NCBI GenBank assembly: GCA_947177605.1
Contig: CAMWUX010000052.1
Location: 1 to 7,655, forward strand
Reading direction: 5' to 3'
DNA length: 7,655 nucleotides
DNA from: an uncultured Porphyromonadaceae bacterium
GTDB taxonomy: Bacteria > Bacteroidota > Bacteroidia > Bacteroidales > Muribaculaceae
The notes below the pieces were generated by a model. That model saw only the letters and a list, made by a program, of their open reading frames with translations, was not told the origin of the DNA and searched no databases. Below are positions 1 to 6,800 of this stretch, piece by piece (position 1 is the stretch's first letter; every line of letters begins with the position of its first letter). A program made the translations under genes and the position numbers.

Positions 1-568
1 GTGTGTGTACCGTCTGGCGTGTCACGTAGCAGGTGCCTTCGAGTTCGGCCAGTAAGTTGGATATCTTGAGCGGGTGGCCGTTGAGATCCACGCGGCGTCC
101 GTAGGGCGTGGTTGCTGTCTTCTGTCCGATGAGGGTAGTGGGAGCCATCTGTACGCCGGTCATGCCGTATATAGCGTTGTTGATGAAGATAATGGCGATG
201 TTTTCGCCGCGGTTGGCGGCGTGGATGGTCTCGGCGGTGCCGATAGCGGCGAGGTCGCCGTCGCCCTGATATGTGAATACCAGACGCTCGGGATTGAGGC
301 GCTTGGCTCCGGTGGCTACTGCGGGCGCGCGGCCGTGGGCGGCTTCGATCCAGTCGACGTCGATATAGTTGTAGGCGAATACGGCACAGCCTACGGGAGC
401 TACGCCGATAGCGTTGTTCTCCTGATTCATCTCTTTGATCACTTCCGCCACGAGCTTGTGGACTACACCATGGGAGCAGCCGGGGCAGTAGTGCATATTT
501 GTATCGTTGAGCAGCTCGGGGCGGCAGTACACCTTGTTCTCGCTGCGTTTTATATCCTCTGCTTTCAT
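1..568 (-). CDS. 2-oxoacid:ferredoxin oxidoreductase, TPP-binding beta subunit (partial, C-terminus beyond left edge)
   Basis: This is the catalytic half of a four-subunit 2-oxoacid:ferredoxin oxidoreductase (2-ketoisovalerate or 2-oxoglutarate type). It binds thiamine pyrophosphate and one [4Fe-4S] cluster, and decarboxylates a 2-oxoacid to acyl-CoA with reduction of ferredoxin, or runs in reverse. I translated 189 codons from the ATG at 566-568; the frame stays open to the edge. Visible motifs are CPGC at residues 28-31 and GC at 60-61 (probable cluster ligands Cys28, Cys31 and Cys61), HGR at 78-80, TGAK at 86-89, and the TPP/Mg signature GDGD at 102-105 followed by NNAIYGMTG at 130-138. 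Family members have about 250-340 residues, so roughly a quarter or more is missing, probably with the fourth cluster cysteine. The start lies 6 bases after the alpha-subunit stop, so the two are co-transcribed and probably translationally coupled. The family is certain; substrate (VorA-like or KorB-like) is not. Confidence 0.93.
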   Translation of the reverse strand, partial: MKAEDIKRSENKVYCRPELLNDTNMHYCPGCSHGVVHKLVAEVIKEMNQENNAIGVAPVGCAVFAYNYIDVDWIEAAHGRAPAVATGAKRLNPERLVFTYQGDGDLAAIGTAETIHAANRGENIAIIFINNAIYGMTGVQMAPTTLIGQKTATTPYGRRVDLNGHPLKISNLLAELEGTCYVTRQTVHT

Positions 569-574
569 ATCGCT

Positions 575-1666
575 TTACTTTTTCAGAAACGGAAAATGAG
601 ACACTGTGGCATCGAATACCTCCTGCGGGTTGGGGATCACGCCGCCCATGCGGCCGTAGTGGTAGACGGGTACTTTGCCCTCCACGGCGAGGCGCACATC
701 CTGTACCATCTGGCCGGCGTTGAGTTCCACCACCATGAAGCCCTTGACCTCTGAGGCGAGCTCGGCAATGCGCTTGGTGGGGAATGGCCAGAGGGTGATG
801 GGGCGGATGAGGCCTACCTTTATGCCCTGTTCGCGCGCATCCTCGATGGCTTTGAGGCAGATACGGGCTATAGAGCCGAATGCCACGAACACTACTTCGG
901 CATCCTCCATGAAGTAGTCCTGATAGCGCACCTCATTCTCTTCGATGCGGCGGTAGGTGGCCTGAAGGCGGTGATTGTTCACCTCCATCTTGTCGCTCTC
1001 AAGCTCAAGGGTGGTGAGCACGTTGCGCTTGCGTCCTGTGGGATCGCCGGTCACAGCCCAGGGGCACTGCTCGGCTATTTGCTCGGGAGTGCGGCGGCTG
1101 CGGGGCTCCGGGAGCACCACTTTCTCCATCATCTGACCTACTACGCCGTCGGCCAGAAGCATGGCCGGGGTGCGGTATTTGAATGCGAGATCGAAGCCGA
1201 GGCCTACGAAGTCGGCCATCTCCTGTACGGTGGAGGGGGCGAGTACGATATAATGGTAGTCGCCGTGTCCGCCGCCCTTGGTGGCCTGAAAATAGTCGCT
1301 CTGCGAGGGCTGGATGGTGCCGAGACCGGGGCCGCCGCGCATCACATTGACGACGAGCGCTGGCAGTTCGCCGGCAGCGATATACGACAGTCCTTCCTGC
1401 ATCAGGGATATGCCGGGACTTGACGACGAGGTCATCACGGCTTTGCCGGTGGATGCGCCGCCGTAGACCATATTGATCGATGCTACTTCGCTTTCGGCCT
1501 GAAGTACTACCATACCGGTGGTCTCCCACGGCATCAGTGCTTCAAGAGTCTCAAGTACTTCGCTCTGCGGAGTGATGGGGTATCCGAAGTAGCCGTCGCA
1601 ACCGTAGCGCACGGCTGCGTGGGCTATGGCCTCGTTGCCCTTCATGAGTTTTACTTCTTCTTTCAT
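575..1666 (-). CDS. vorB: 2-oxoacid:ferredoxin oxidoreductase alpha subunit (3-methyl-2-oxobutanoate dehydrogenase VorB-like)
   Basis: This is the alpha subunit (363 residues), which pairs with the beta subunit to form the TPP active site of a cytoplasmic ferredoxin-dependent 2-oxoacid oxidoreductase. The N-terminal pyrimidine-binding domain (about residues 8-240) has YPITPQSE at 29-36, the conserved acidic stretch QAESEVAS at 56-63, a Ser/Gly run around 79-86, and MRGGPGLG at 109-116. The second domain (about 250-363) has the transketolase-C-like fold signature with FGSIAR, RPITLWPFP and the tail GRMGGVIPNP. Length matches VorB-type proteins (about 350-360) and not the fused gamma-alpha form (about 600). 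I kept the ATG at 1664-1666, one base after the ferredoxin stop; Met8 (MKGNEA) is a plausible alternative start. Gene order ferredoxin-alpha-beta matches vor/kor operons. The VorB name rests on resemblance to 2-ketoisovalerate enzymes; 2-oxoglutarate or a broader substrate range cannot be excluded. Confidence 0.93.
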   Translation of the reverse strand: MKEEVKLMKGNEAIAHAAVRYGCDGYFGYPITPQSEVLETLEALMPWETTGMVVLQAESEVASINMVYGGASTGKAVMTSSSSPGISLMQEGLSYIAAGELPALVVNVMRGGPGLGTIQPSQSDYFQATKGGGHGDYHYIVLAPSTVQEMADFVGLGFDLAFKYRTPAMLLADGVVGQMMEKVVLPEPRSRRTPEQIAEQCPWAVTGDPTGRKRNVLTTLELESDKMEVNNHRLQATYRRIEENEVRYQDYFMEDAEVVFVAFGSIARICLKAIEDAREQGIKVGLIRPITLWPFPTKRIAELASEVKGFMVVELNAGQMVQDVRLAVEGKVPVYHYGRMGGVIPNPQEVFDATVSHFPFLKK

Positions 1667-1667
1667 G

Positions 1668-1898
1668 TTATTTCTCGATTACACGATAGACTTCGATACA
1701 TGCATCGGGACATACCAGCGCGCACGACGCACAGCCGATACACTGATCCGGATTTACAGCGTAAGCGAAGTGATATCCGCGGTTGTTAACTTCTTTGGGC
1801 TGAAGACTCAGCACGGAGACGGGACACGCCACTACGCAGAGGTTGCATCCTTTGCAGCGTTCGGCATCAATATCTACGGCTCCTTGTACTTTTGCCAT
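1668..1898 (-). CDS. 4Fe-4S ferredoxin-type delta subunit of the 2-oxoacid oxidoreductase
   Basis: This 76-residue protein contains two [4Fe-4S] binding motifs of the bacterial ferredoxin type: C15-x2-C18-x2-C21-x3-C25-P and C53-x2-C56-x2-C59-x3-C63-P. In four-subunit oxidoreductases the delta subunit (VorD/KorD-like) carries electrons from the cluster in the beta subunit to soluble ferredoxin. There is no signal peptide, so it is cytoplasmic. It is the first gene of the operon: the ATG at 1896-1898 lies about 23 bases downstream of the predicted transcription start, and the stop is one base before the alpha-subunit start. The long linker between the two motifs (residues 26-52) is typical of such subunits. 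The alternative, a free-standing ferredoxin, is less likely because of the tight coupling to alpha and beta. Confidence 0.92.
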   Translation of the reverse strand: MAKVQGAVDIDAERCKGCNLCVVACPVSVLSLQPKEVNNRGYHFAYAVNPDQCIGCASCALVCPDACIEVYRVIEK

Positions 1899-1927
1899 AA
1901 TGAATAGGGTATTTATGTTAGTGATTG

Positions 1928-1957
1928 CAAATATAGCAAATCTTTCGATTATTGCAA
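1928..1957 (-). promoter_or_regulatory. Bacteroidetes-type promoter for the oxidoreductase operon
   Basis: On the minus strand a -7 element TATATTTG (1928-1935) matches the TAnnTTTG consensus exactly. A TTG (1955-1957, within GTTGCAAT) lies 19 bases upstream as the -33 element. The predicted start of transcription is near 1921-1923, giving a leader of about 23 bases before the ferredoxin ATG. The leader is A/T-rich and has no Shine-Dalgarno sequence, as is usual in this phylum. Identified by eye, not by experiment. Confidence 0.7.
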
Positions 1958-1994
1958 CACTTTGGAGCCGTGTCTTAACACTGGATTAACCAAT

Positions 1995-2010
1995 GGCACA
2001 CTTCTGCGCC
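1995..2010 (-). terminator. Weak hairpin just after the helicase stop, possible 3' end
   Basis: On the minus strand GGCGCA-GAAG-TGTGCC forms a 6-pair stem with one G-U pair and a 4-base loop, starting 7 bases after the helicase TAG. No U-run follows, so it is not a canonical intrinsic terminator. It may be a processing or stability element, or incidental. Helicase transcripts may partly read into the oxidoreductase operon, which lies on the same strand. Confidence 0.25.
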
Positions 2011-2017
2011 GAATGTG

Positions 2018-3337
2018 CTACGGACGTATCACGCTCACACGTGTCTTTTTGCCCTTGAGTTTCAAGGCTGAAGTTGCTGCGGCGATAGCTTCTGCCTTGG
2101 AGGTGGGTACGGCGACGAGCGAGTGGTGGTCGTAGACGTTGATCAGGCCGATGTCGGAACGCTCTGCGCCGGCGGCAGCGATGAATCCGGCTACGTCGCC
2201 CTTCGATATCTTGTCTTTTTTTCCGGCCTGAATGTAGAGCGTGGCTGTGGCCGAAGGTTCGGGTCGGGCGGTGGCCATCGGGGGTACGAACGAGCGGGTG
2301 GTGGAGATATATTCGGGGCGGTTGTCGGAGTCGGAGGTGATTACCCACACGGCGCCTTCGGCATTCTGGCGGCCGGTACGGCCGTTGCGGTGAGTCCATG
2401 CCTTGTCGTCGACGGGCAGATGATAGTGCACTACATTACGCAACTTCGATATGTCGAGCCCGCGTGCAGCCAAGTCGGTGGCCACGAGTATTGGGGTGGT
2501 ACCGTTGGCGAGCATATCTATAGCGGTCGCTCTCTGCTGCTGGTCGAGGGCGCCGTGGTATATGCCGACGGGGTAGCCGAGTCTACTGAGATGCCGGTAT
2601 ACGCGCTCTGCGCTCTCGCGATGGTTGACGAATATTATCGTGCGGTCGCCGGCGGTGAAGGTCGAGAGCAGTCCAGCAAGGGTATCGAGCTTGTCGGGGG
2701 TAAATGACTTCACCTCAATGATATCGACGGGTTTTTCAGCTGCTTCGGCCGGAGCAAAGTCGAGCAGTTGTGGCGAACCGATGTTCACGAAGTCGGGGAG
2801 CTCCTCCATGCGTGTGGCCGAGGTGAGGATCACCCGCTCCACCCGGCCTATGCGGCGGAGGATGCGGCGCATCTCACTCTCGAAGCCAAGTTCGAGCGAC
2901 TTATCGTACTCGTCGAGCACGAGGCAACGCAGGCCGTTGATGGATAAAGTATCGCGCTGCAGATGGTCAAGAAGGCGTCCGGGAGTGGCTATGATAATGT
3001 CGGGCATTGGTGAGAGTGACCGGGTCTCGTCGAGGAAAGAGTGACCACCGTATAGCGTCACCGTCTTGAGGTCGGTAGCAATCGGGCGCACCACCTCTGC
3101 TATCTGCAGCACGAGTTCGCGCGAGGGCGCCAGCACCAGAGCCTGCGGCTTCGCTTTAGCATCGCTACGCAAGGCACGGAGCATTGCGATGGCGAACGCC
3201 AGAGTCTTTCCGGAGCCGGTAGGTGCCGTAAGGATCACAGCCTTGTCCGTGGTGGTGGTCATGGCCTGCTGCATATCGTTGAGCGTGGAGATGCCCAGTC
3301 GGGCGCTGATATTCCGGGTGATGTCGTCGATAGTCAT
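2018..3337 (-). CDS. dbpA: DEAD-box ATP-dependent RNA helicase with DbpA-type RNA-binding domain
   Basis: A 439-residue RNA helicase. Core motifs in order: Q motif around NDMQ (20-23), Walker A APTGSGKT (38-45), PSREL (71-75), GG (97-98), TPGR (118-121), motif II DEYD (142-145), SAT (173-175), IIFVNH (234-239), VATDLAARGLDI (285-296) and HRNGRTGR (316-323). Residues about 365-439 match the DbpA RNA-binding domain, with the GKKDKISKGDVAG segment (372-384), the IGLINVYDHHSLVAV segment (396-410) and a basic end KLKGKKTRVSVIRP. In the family this domain binds 23S rRNA hairpin 92 and the enzyme assists late 50S assembly; that role here is inference. Motif II has Tyr in place of Ala, and the Q-motif-to-Walker spacing is about two residues short. 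Its own promoter lies about 20 bases upstream, and it is on the same strand as rubredoxin and the oxidoreductase operon. The symbol follows domain content, not proven orthology. Confidence 0.92.
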   Translation of the reverse strand: MTIDDITRNISARLGISTLNDMQQAMTTTTDKAVILTAPTGSGKTLAFAIAMLRALRSDAKAKPQALVLAPSRELVLQIAEVVRPIATDLKTVTLYGGHSFLDETRSLSPMPDIIIATPGRLLDHLQRDTLSINGLRCLVLDEYDKSLELGFESEMRRILRRIGRVERVILTSATRMEELPDFVNIGSPQLLDFAPAEAAEKPVDIIEVKSFTPDKLDTLAGLLSTFTAGDRTIIFVNHRESAERVYRHLSRLGYPVGIYHGALDQQQRATAIDMLANGTTPILVATDLAARGLDISKLRNVVHYHLPVDDKAWTHRNGRTGRQNAEGAVWVITSDSDNRPEYISTTRSFVPPMATARPEPSATATLYIQAGKKDKISKGDVAGFIAAAGAERSDIGLINVYDHHSLVAVPTSKAEAIAAATSALKLKGKKTRVSVIRP

Positions 3338-3359
3338 GGTGTAGGTGGATATGTGGATA

Positions 3360-3391
3360 CAAAAGTAGTAAAAATGCGGCGAACCCTGAAA
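3360..3391 (-). promoter_or_regulatory. Promoter of the helicase gene, overlapping the upstream terminator
   Basis: On the minus strand TACTTTTG (3360-3367) matches the -7 consensus TAnnTTTG exactly. About 20 bases upstream a TTTC (3388-3391) is the best -33 candidate, one base off TTTG. The predicted start is near 3353-3355, leaving a leader of only about 16-18 bases, which supports the ATG at 3337. The -33 region lies inside the rubredoxin terminator stem and the -7 box lies just beyond its U-run. Confidence 0.55.
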
Positions 3392-3418
3392 GCTGTGCCG
3401 TATCGCTTCCAGGGTTCG
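3370..3418 (-). terminator. Intrinsic terminator of the rubredoxin gene
   Basis: On the minus strand the arm CGAACCCTG-g-AAGC (3418 down to 3405) pairs with GCTT-t-CAGGGTTCG (3393 down to 3380). This gives a 13-pair stem with one internal mismatch and an 11-base loop. After 5 bases comes a run of five T (3374 to 3370). It begins 21 bases after the rubredoxin stop. The stem is strong and the U-run is modest. Confidence 0.8.
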
Positions 3419-3439
3419 ACGTAGTGGGAGGCGGAAGAA

Positions 3440-3607
3440 TCAGAGAGTCTTTTCGATAGAGAACTCATCCTTACCTACTCCGCAGAGGGGGCATACCCAA
3501 TCATCGGGGAGGTCTTCGAAGGGAGTACGGGGTGCGATACCGTTTTCGGGGTCACCTACTTCGGGGTCGTAGACCCAGCCGCATACGTCGCATACATATT
3601 TGTCCAT
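3440..3607 (-). CDS. Rubredoxin
   Basis: I translated a 55-residue protein from the ATG at 3605-3607 to the TGA at 3440-3442. It is a classic short rubredoxin. The two iron-binding knuckles are C6-x2-C9-G-W ([11 protein letters not shown]) and C39-P-x-C42-G ([11 protein letters not shown]), giving the Fe(Cys)4 site. The segment [15 protein letters not shown] between them is the usual hydrophobic-core stretch, with Phe30, Trp38 and the aromatic residues near Tyr4, Trp11 and Tyr13. Length matches the family (about 52-56). Rubredoxins are cytoplasmic one-electron carriers; in anaerobes they often serve rubrerythrin, superoxide reductase or oxygen-detoxifying flavoproteins, but no such partner is in the window. 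The gene is monocistronic: a divergent gene lies upstream and an intrinsic terminator follows. I could not find a convincing -7/-33 pair in its leader. Confidence 0.96.
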   Translation of the reverse strand: MDKYVCDVCGWVYDPEVGDPENGIAPRTPFEDLPDDWVCPLCGVGKDEFSIEKTL

Positions 3608-3830
3608 AGTCGTAAATGTTTTTTATTGATTAATACTTGAATTTCGGTTATGATATCATTACAACGCCGCCCCGCCGCCGATTGTTTATTAAAAAATGCA
3701 AGTTTTTTGTGAAAGAGGGGTGAAAAAGTTGGATTGAAGTAAATTATCATTATCTTTGTGCCATATACCTTGCCTTAGATAAAATTACACATATACTTGA
3801 CAAATCTTCACCTTTAAGAGCTTTACTACC
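3608..3830. other. Divergent intergenic region between rubredoxin and the LRR-protein gene
   Basis: This 223-base region holds the rightward promoter described separately and the leaders of both genes. Visible sequence features are a perfect 10-base palindrome ATGATATCAT at 3650-3659, a GC-only patch around 3665-3680 in otherwise A/T-rich DNA, and A6-TGCAAG-T6 at 3691-3708. The palindrome lies about 43-52 bases upstream of the rubredoxin ATG, where an operator could sit. No small gene was recognised here. Confidence 0.6.
3728..3758 (+). promoter_or_regulatory. Bacteroidetes-type promoter for the LRR-protein gene
   Basis: The -7 element TATCTTTG (3751-3758) matches TAnnTTTG exactly. GTTG (3728-3731) lies exactly 19 bases upstream as the -33 element. 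The predicted start near 3763-3765 gives a leader of about 66 bases that is A/T-rich and has no clear Shine-Dalgarno sequence. A T6 tract (3703-3708) lies about 20 bases upstream of the -33 element and could act as an A/T-rich enhancer. Confidence 0.75.
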
Positions 3831-3893
3831 ATGAAGCGATATCTACTACTTCTACTTGGCGCTTTAATAGTGATGCCGTGTGTAGCGCGCTCG
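3831..3893 (+). other. Signal peptide of the LRR protein
   Basis: Residues 1-21 have a basic start (MKRY), a hydrophobic core (LLLLLGALIVM) and a polar end (PCVARS). Cleavage is probably after CVA or VARS. Cys17 is preceded by V-M-P, which does not fit a lipobox well, so a standard signal peptidase I site is favoured over a lipoprotein. Confidence 0.85.
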
Positions 3894-6800
3894 TTCACAT
3901 ATGATTACGAAGGTCAGACTCTCGCCTACGATATAATCAGCACCGGTTCCCGAACCTGCCGCGTGAAAGCAGGTATGGAAAACCCTCTCAGTGGGGTTGT
4001 GACCACGGGCAACAATGTGAGCGGCAATGTGGTGATTCCATCCACAGCGAGCGACGGCACTACGGAATATACAGTGGTCGGTATCGGCGACTATGCATTC
4101 TACGAGTGTGCCGGGCTGACGTCGGTATCGATACCGGAGACTCTGACTTCGGTAGGCGTGGGCGCTTTTCAGGGGTGTTCGGGGTTGACTAAGGCTGAAT
4201 TTGCCAGTCTGGAGGCTCTGTGTGCAATGGAGTTCACCTATGTCAATTCCAATCCGCTCTCTCTGGCACACCATTTATATATAGGTGGCGCTGAGGTGAC
4301 ATCGCTCGATATCCCAGAATCGGTGGATATGATCGGCGATTATATATTCTACGGCTGCAATCAGGTGACTTCGATTACGCTTCCGAGTTCACTGGTGATG
4401 ATCGGCGAGTATGCGTTTGCCGGATGTTCCAAAGTGACGTCGGTGTCGCTTCCGGCTTCGCTGGCGTATGTAGGTATGGCTGCGTTTCAGGACTGCTCGG
4501 GACTGACCAGGGCTGAGTTTGAGAGCCTGGAGTCGCTGTGCGGTATCGAATTCGCCTATCTCTATTCCAATCCTCTGAATCTGGCACACCACTTATATAT
4601 AGGCGGTAAGGAGATTACCTCGGCTGTGATACCGGCTGGTGTAAACAAGATCGGCGCATACGCATTTTACGGATGCGACCCGCTGACGTCGGTGTCGATA
4701 CCGGCTTCGGTGACGGAGATCGGCGATGGCGCTTTCAACTGTCCGAATCTTATCAGAGCGGAGTTTGCCGATGTGGAGTCGATTTGCGCTATGGATTTCG
4801 GCGATGTGTATTCCAATCCGATGTACACCGCCCGGCGTCTGTATGTGGGTGGATCAGAGGTGACTGATCTGGTGATTCCCGAATCGGTGACTTCGATCAG
4901 CTACTGCGCTTTCGTGAACTGTACCGGTATTAAATCGGTGACTTTCAGCTCGGGTCTGACGGATATCAACTGGCGCGCTTTCGAAGGCTGCACAGGTCTG
5001 ACGTCGGTGGTTATACCCAATTCGGTGACACTGATGGGCAGCTCCGTATTCTCGGGCTGCACTAACCTCAGATCGGTGACGCTCCCCAATGCCCTTACTA
5101 CGATAGGCAGCGGTGCTTTCACCGACTGCTCATCGCTTGCGTCAATCACTATTCCCGAATCGGTGACGGATATCGGTAGTGGTGCTTTCCAGGGCTGTAC
5201 CGGTCTGGAATGGGCCGACTTCTCCAGTGTGGAGCACATGTGCAATATGCGCTTCTATACCTATGCTTCCAATCCTCTGGCCTATGCGAAGGATCTGCAT
5301 ATCAATGGCGAACTGGTGACGGATCTGGTGATTCCGTCGACGGTGGAGAATATCACCGAGAATTCGTTTTATGGCTGCGACGGTATCCAATCGCTCACGA
5401 TCTCCGGCTCGGTGTTGTCGATCGGGCGCTCAGCTTTCGCCGAGTGTGTGGGGCTGACGCAAATTTCCATTCCGGCATCGGTGACTACGATTTATGCCAA
5501 TGCGTTCAACGGCTGTACGGGTCTGATCCGCATTAATGTATATGGCCCGACGCCCGATGTGTCGCCGATAGCGTTTGATGATGTAACATACAACCGTGCT
5601 GCTCTATATATCCCCGAAAATTCTCTTGAGGAGTATCTGATGACCAACTGGGCGATGTTTCGCCGCATCTACGTGGGTAAGGTAGCAACAAAGACTCTTA
5701 CCGACGGGGTCTTCCGCTATCGTGTGCTTGAGAATCCCGACCATATCGAGGCGCTGCTGATACAGGGCAATTACTCGGCTCTTACGGAAGTGAATATTCC
5801 GGCAAGTTTTGTTGATGACGACCCCGAGAATCTCTTCGAATATACTCTCACCGGTATCGGTGCAAGCGCATTCGAGGGATGTACGGAGCTTACTTCCGTG
5901 ACTTTCAGCCCCGAATCTCAAATCAATATTATCGCGGCCAAGGCATTCAGCGGCTGCAGCGGCATCATGGGCAGTATAGATATACCCAACTCAGTGTCGA
6001 GCATCGGTGCGAGTGCTTTCGACGGGTGCTCGTCGATCACAGCGGTGTCGATCGGCAATTCCGTGACCAGTATCGGCGAATATGCTTTCCGTGGCTGCAA
6101 TTCTCTTGTCAAAGCCGAGTTCCCCAGCCTTGAAGCGCTATGTGCCATATCCTTCGGCGATACGAATGCCAATCCTCTCTCATGTGCCGGCCATCTCTAT
6201 GTCGGCGGCGAGGAGGTGATAGACCTGGTGGTGCCGAATTCGATTACGGCTATCGGGGATGCTACCTTCACCGGTTGCACGGCACTCAGGTCGGTGACAA
6301 TTCCCGAATCGGTGACTATAATTGGTGCCAATGCTTTCTATTACAGTCACGGATTTAAGTCTCTCTCACTTCCCAATACTCTTGAGGAAATAGGCTACAA
6401 GGCTTTCGATGCCTGCCGAGGCCTTACGGAGGTGACTATCCCCAACTCCGTGACTACGCTCGGAGCGGCGGCTTTTACGGGGTGCACCGGATTGCACAAG
6501 GTGACTATCGGTCATTCAATCACATCGATAAGCAAGAATGCATTTGACAACTGTACGTCCCTTACCGACGTAGTGATGCCGCCTACGGTCACTGAAATAG
6601 GCGACTACGCATTCTGGGGATGTACGGGCATGTCGGAAATAGTGCTTCCGCCGTCGGTGGAGAGTATCGGTATGTGTGCTTTCTACGAATGCATGAATCT
6701 TGTGAAGGTGGTGATGGGTAGCCGTGTGAGCAGTATAGGCGATATGGCTTTCGCCGGTGTGCCTGTGGCCAATCTCTATATCACGGCTCAGAATCCGCCC

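Noticed and set aside
74..754. Long plus-strand open frame (226 codons) opposite the oxidoreductase genes
   Set aside because: It overlaps the beta- and alpha-subunit genes, whose products carry conserved motifs; the antisense product shows no recognisable domain and is a by-product of GC-rich codon use.
1005..1529. Minus-strand 174-codon frame inside the alpha-subunit gene
   Set aside because: It is a shifted frame of the same strand, Arg-rich with no family resemblance, fully contained in the real gene.
1968..1984. Small hairpin CCGTGT/ACACTGG between the helicase and the oxidoreductase operon
   Set aside because: It has only a 4-pair core with a bulge and no adjoining U-run on either strand, so it is not supported as a terminator.
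3556..3750. Minus-strand 64-codon frame upstream of and overlapping rubredoxin
   Set aside because: Its C-terminal part is the rubredoxin coding sequence in the wrong frame, and the N-terminal part crosses the divergent promoter region.
3831..3893. Lipoprotein signal for the LRR protein using Cys17
   Set aside because: The residues before the cysteine are V-M-P, with Pro at the -1 position where Gly, Ala or Ser is expected, and the residues after it do not help.
4901..5921. Several minus-strand frames of 80-115 codons antisense to the LRR gene
   Set aside because: They are repetitive mirror images of the LRR codons; the plus-strand protein is clearly the real product.
4194..6227. Regularly recurring DNA words in the LRR gene, considered as a CRISPR-like or non-coding repeat array
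   Set aside because: The repeats are in-frame, degenerate and explained by the 23-residue LRR and 38-residue module periodicity; there are no identical repeats with unique spacers.
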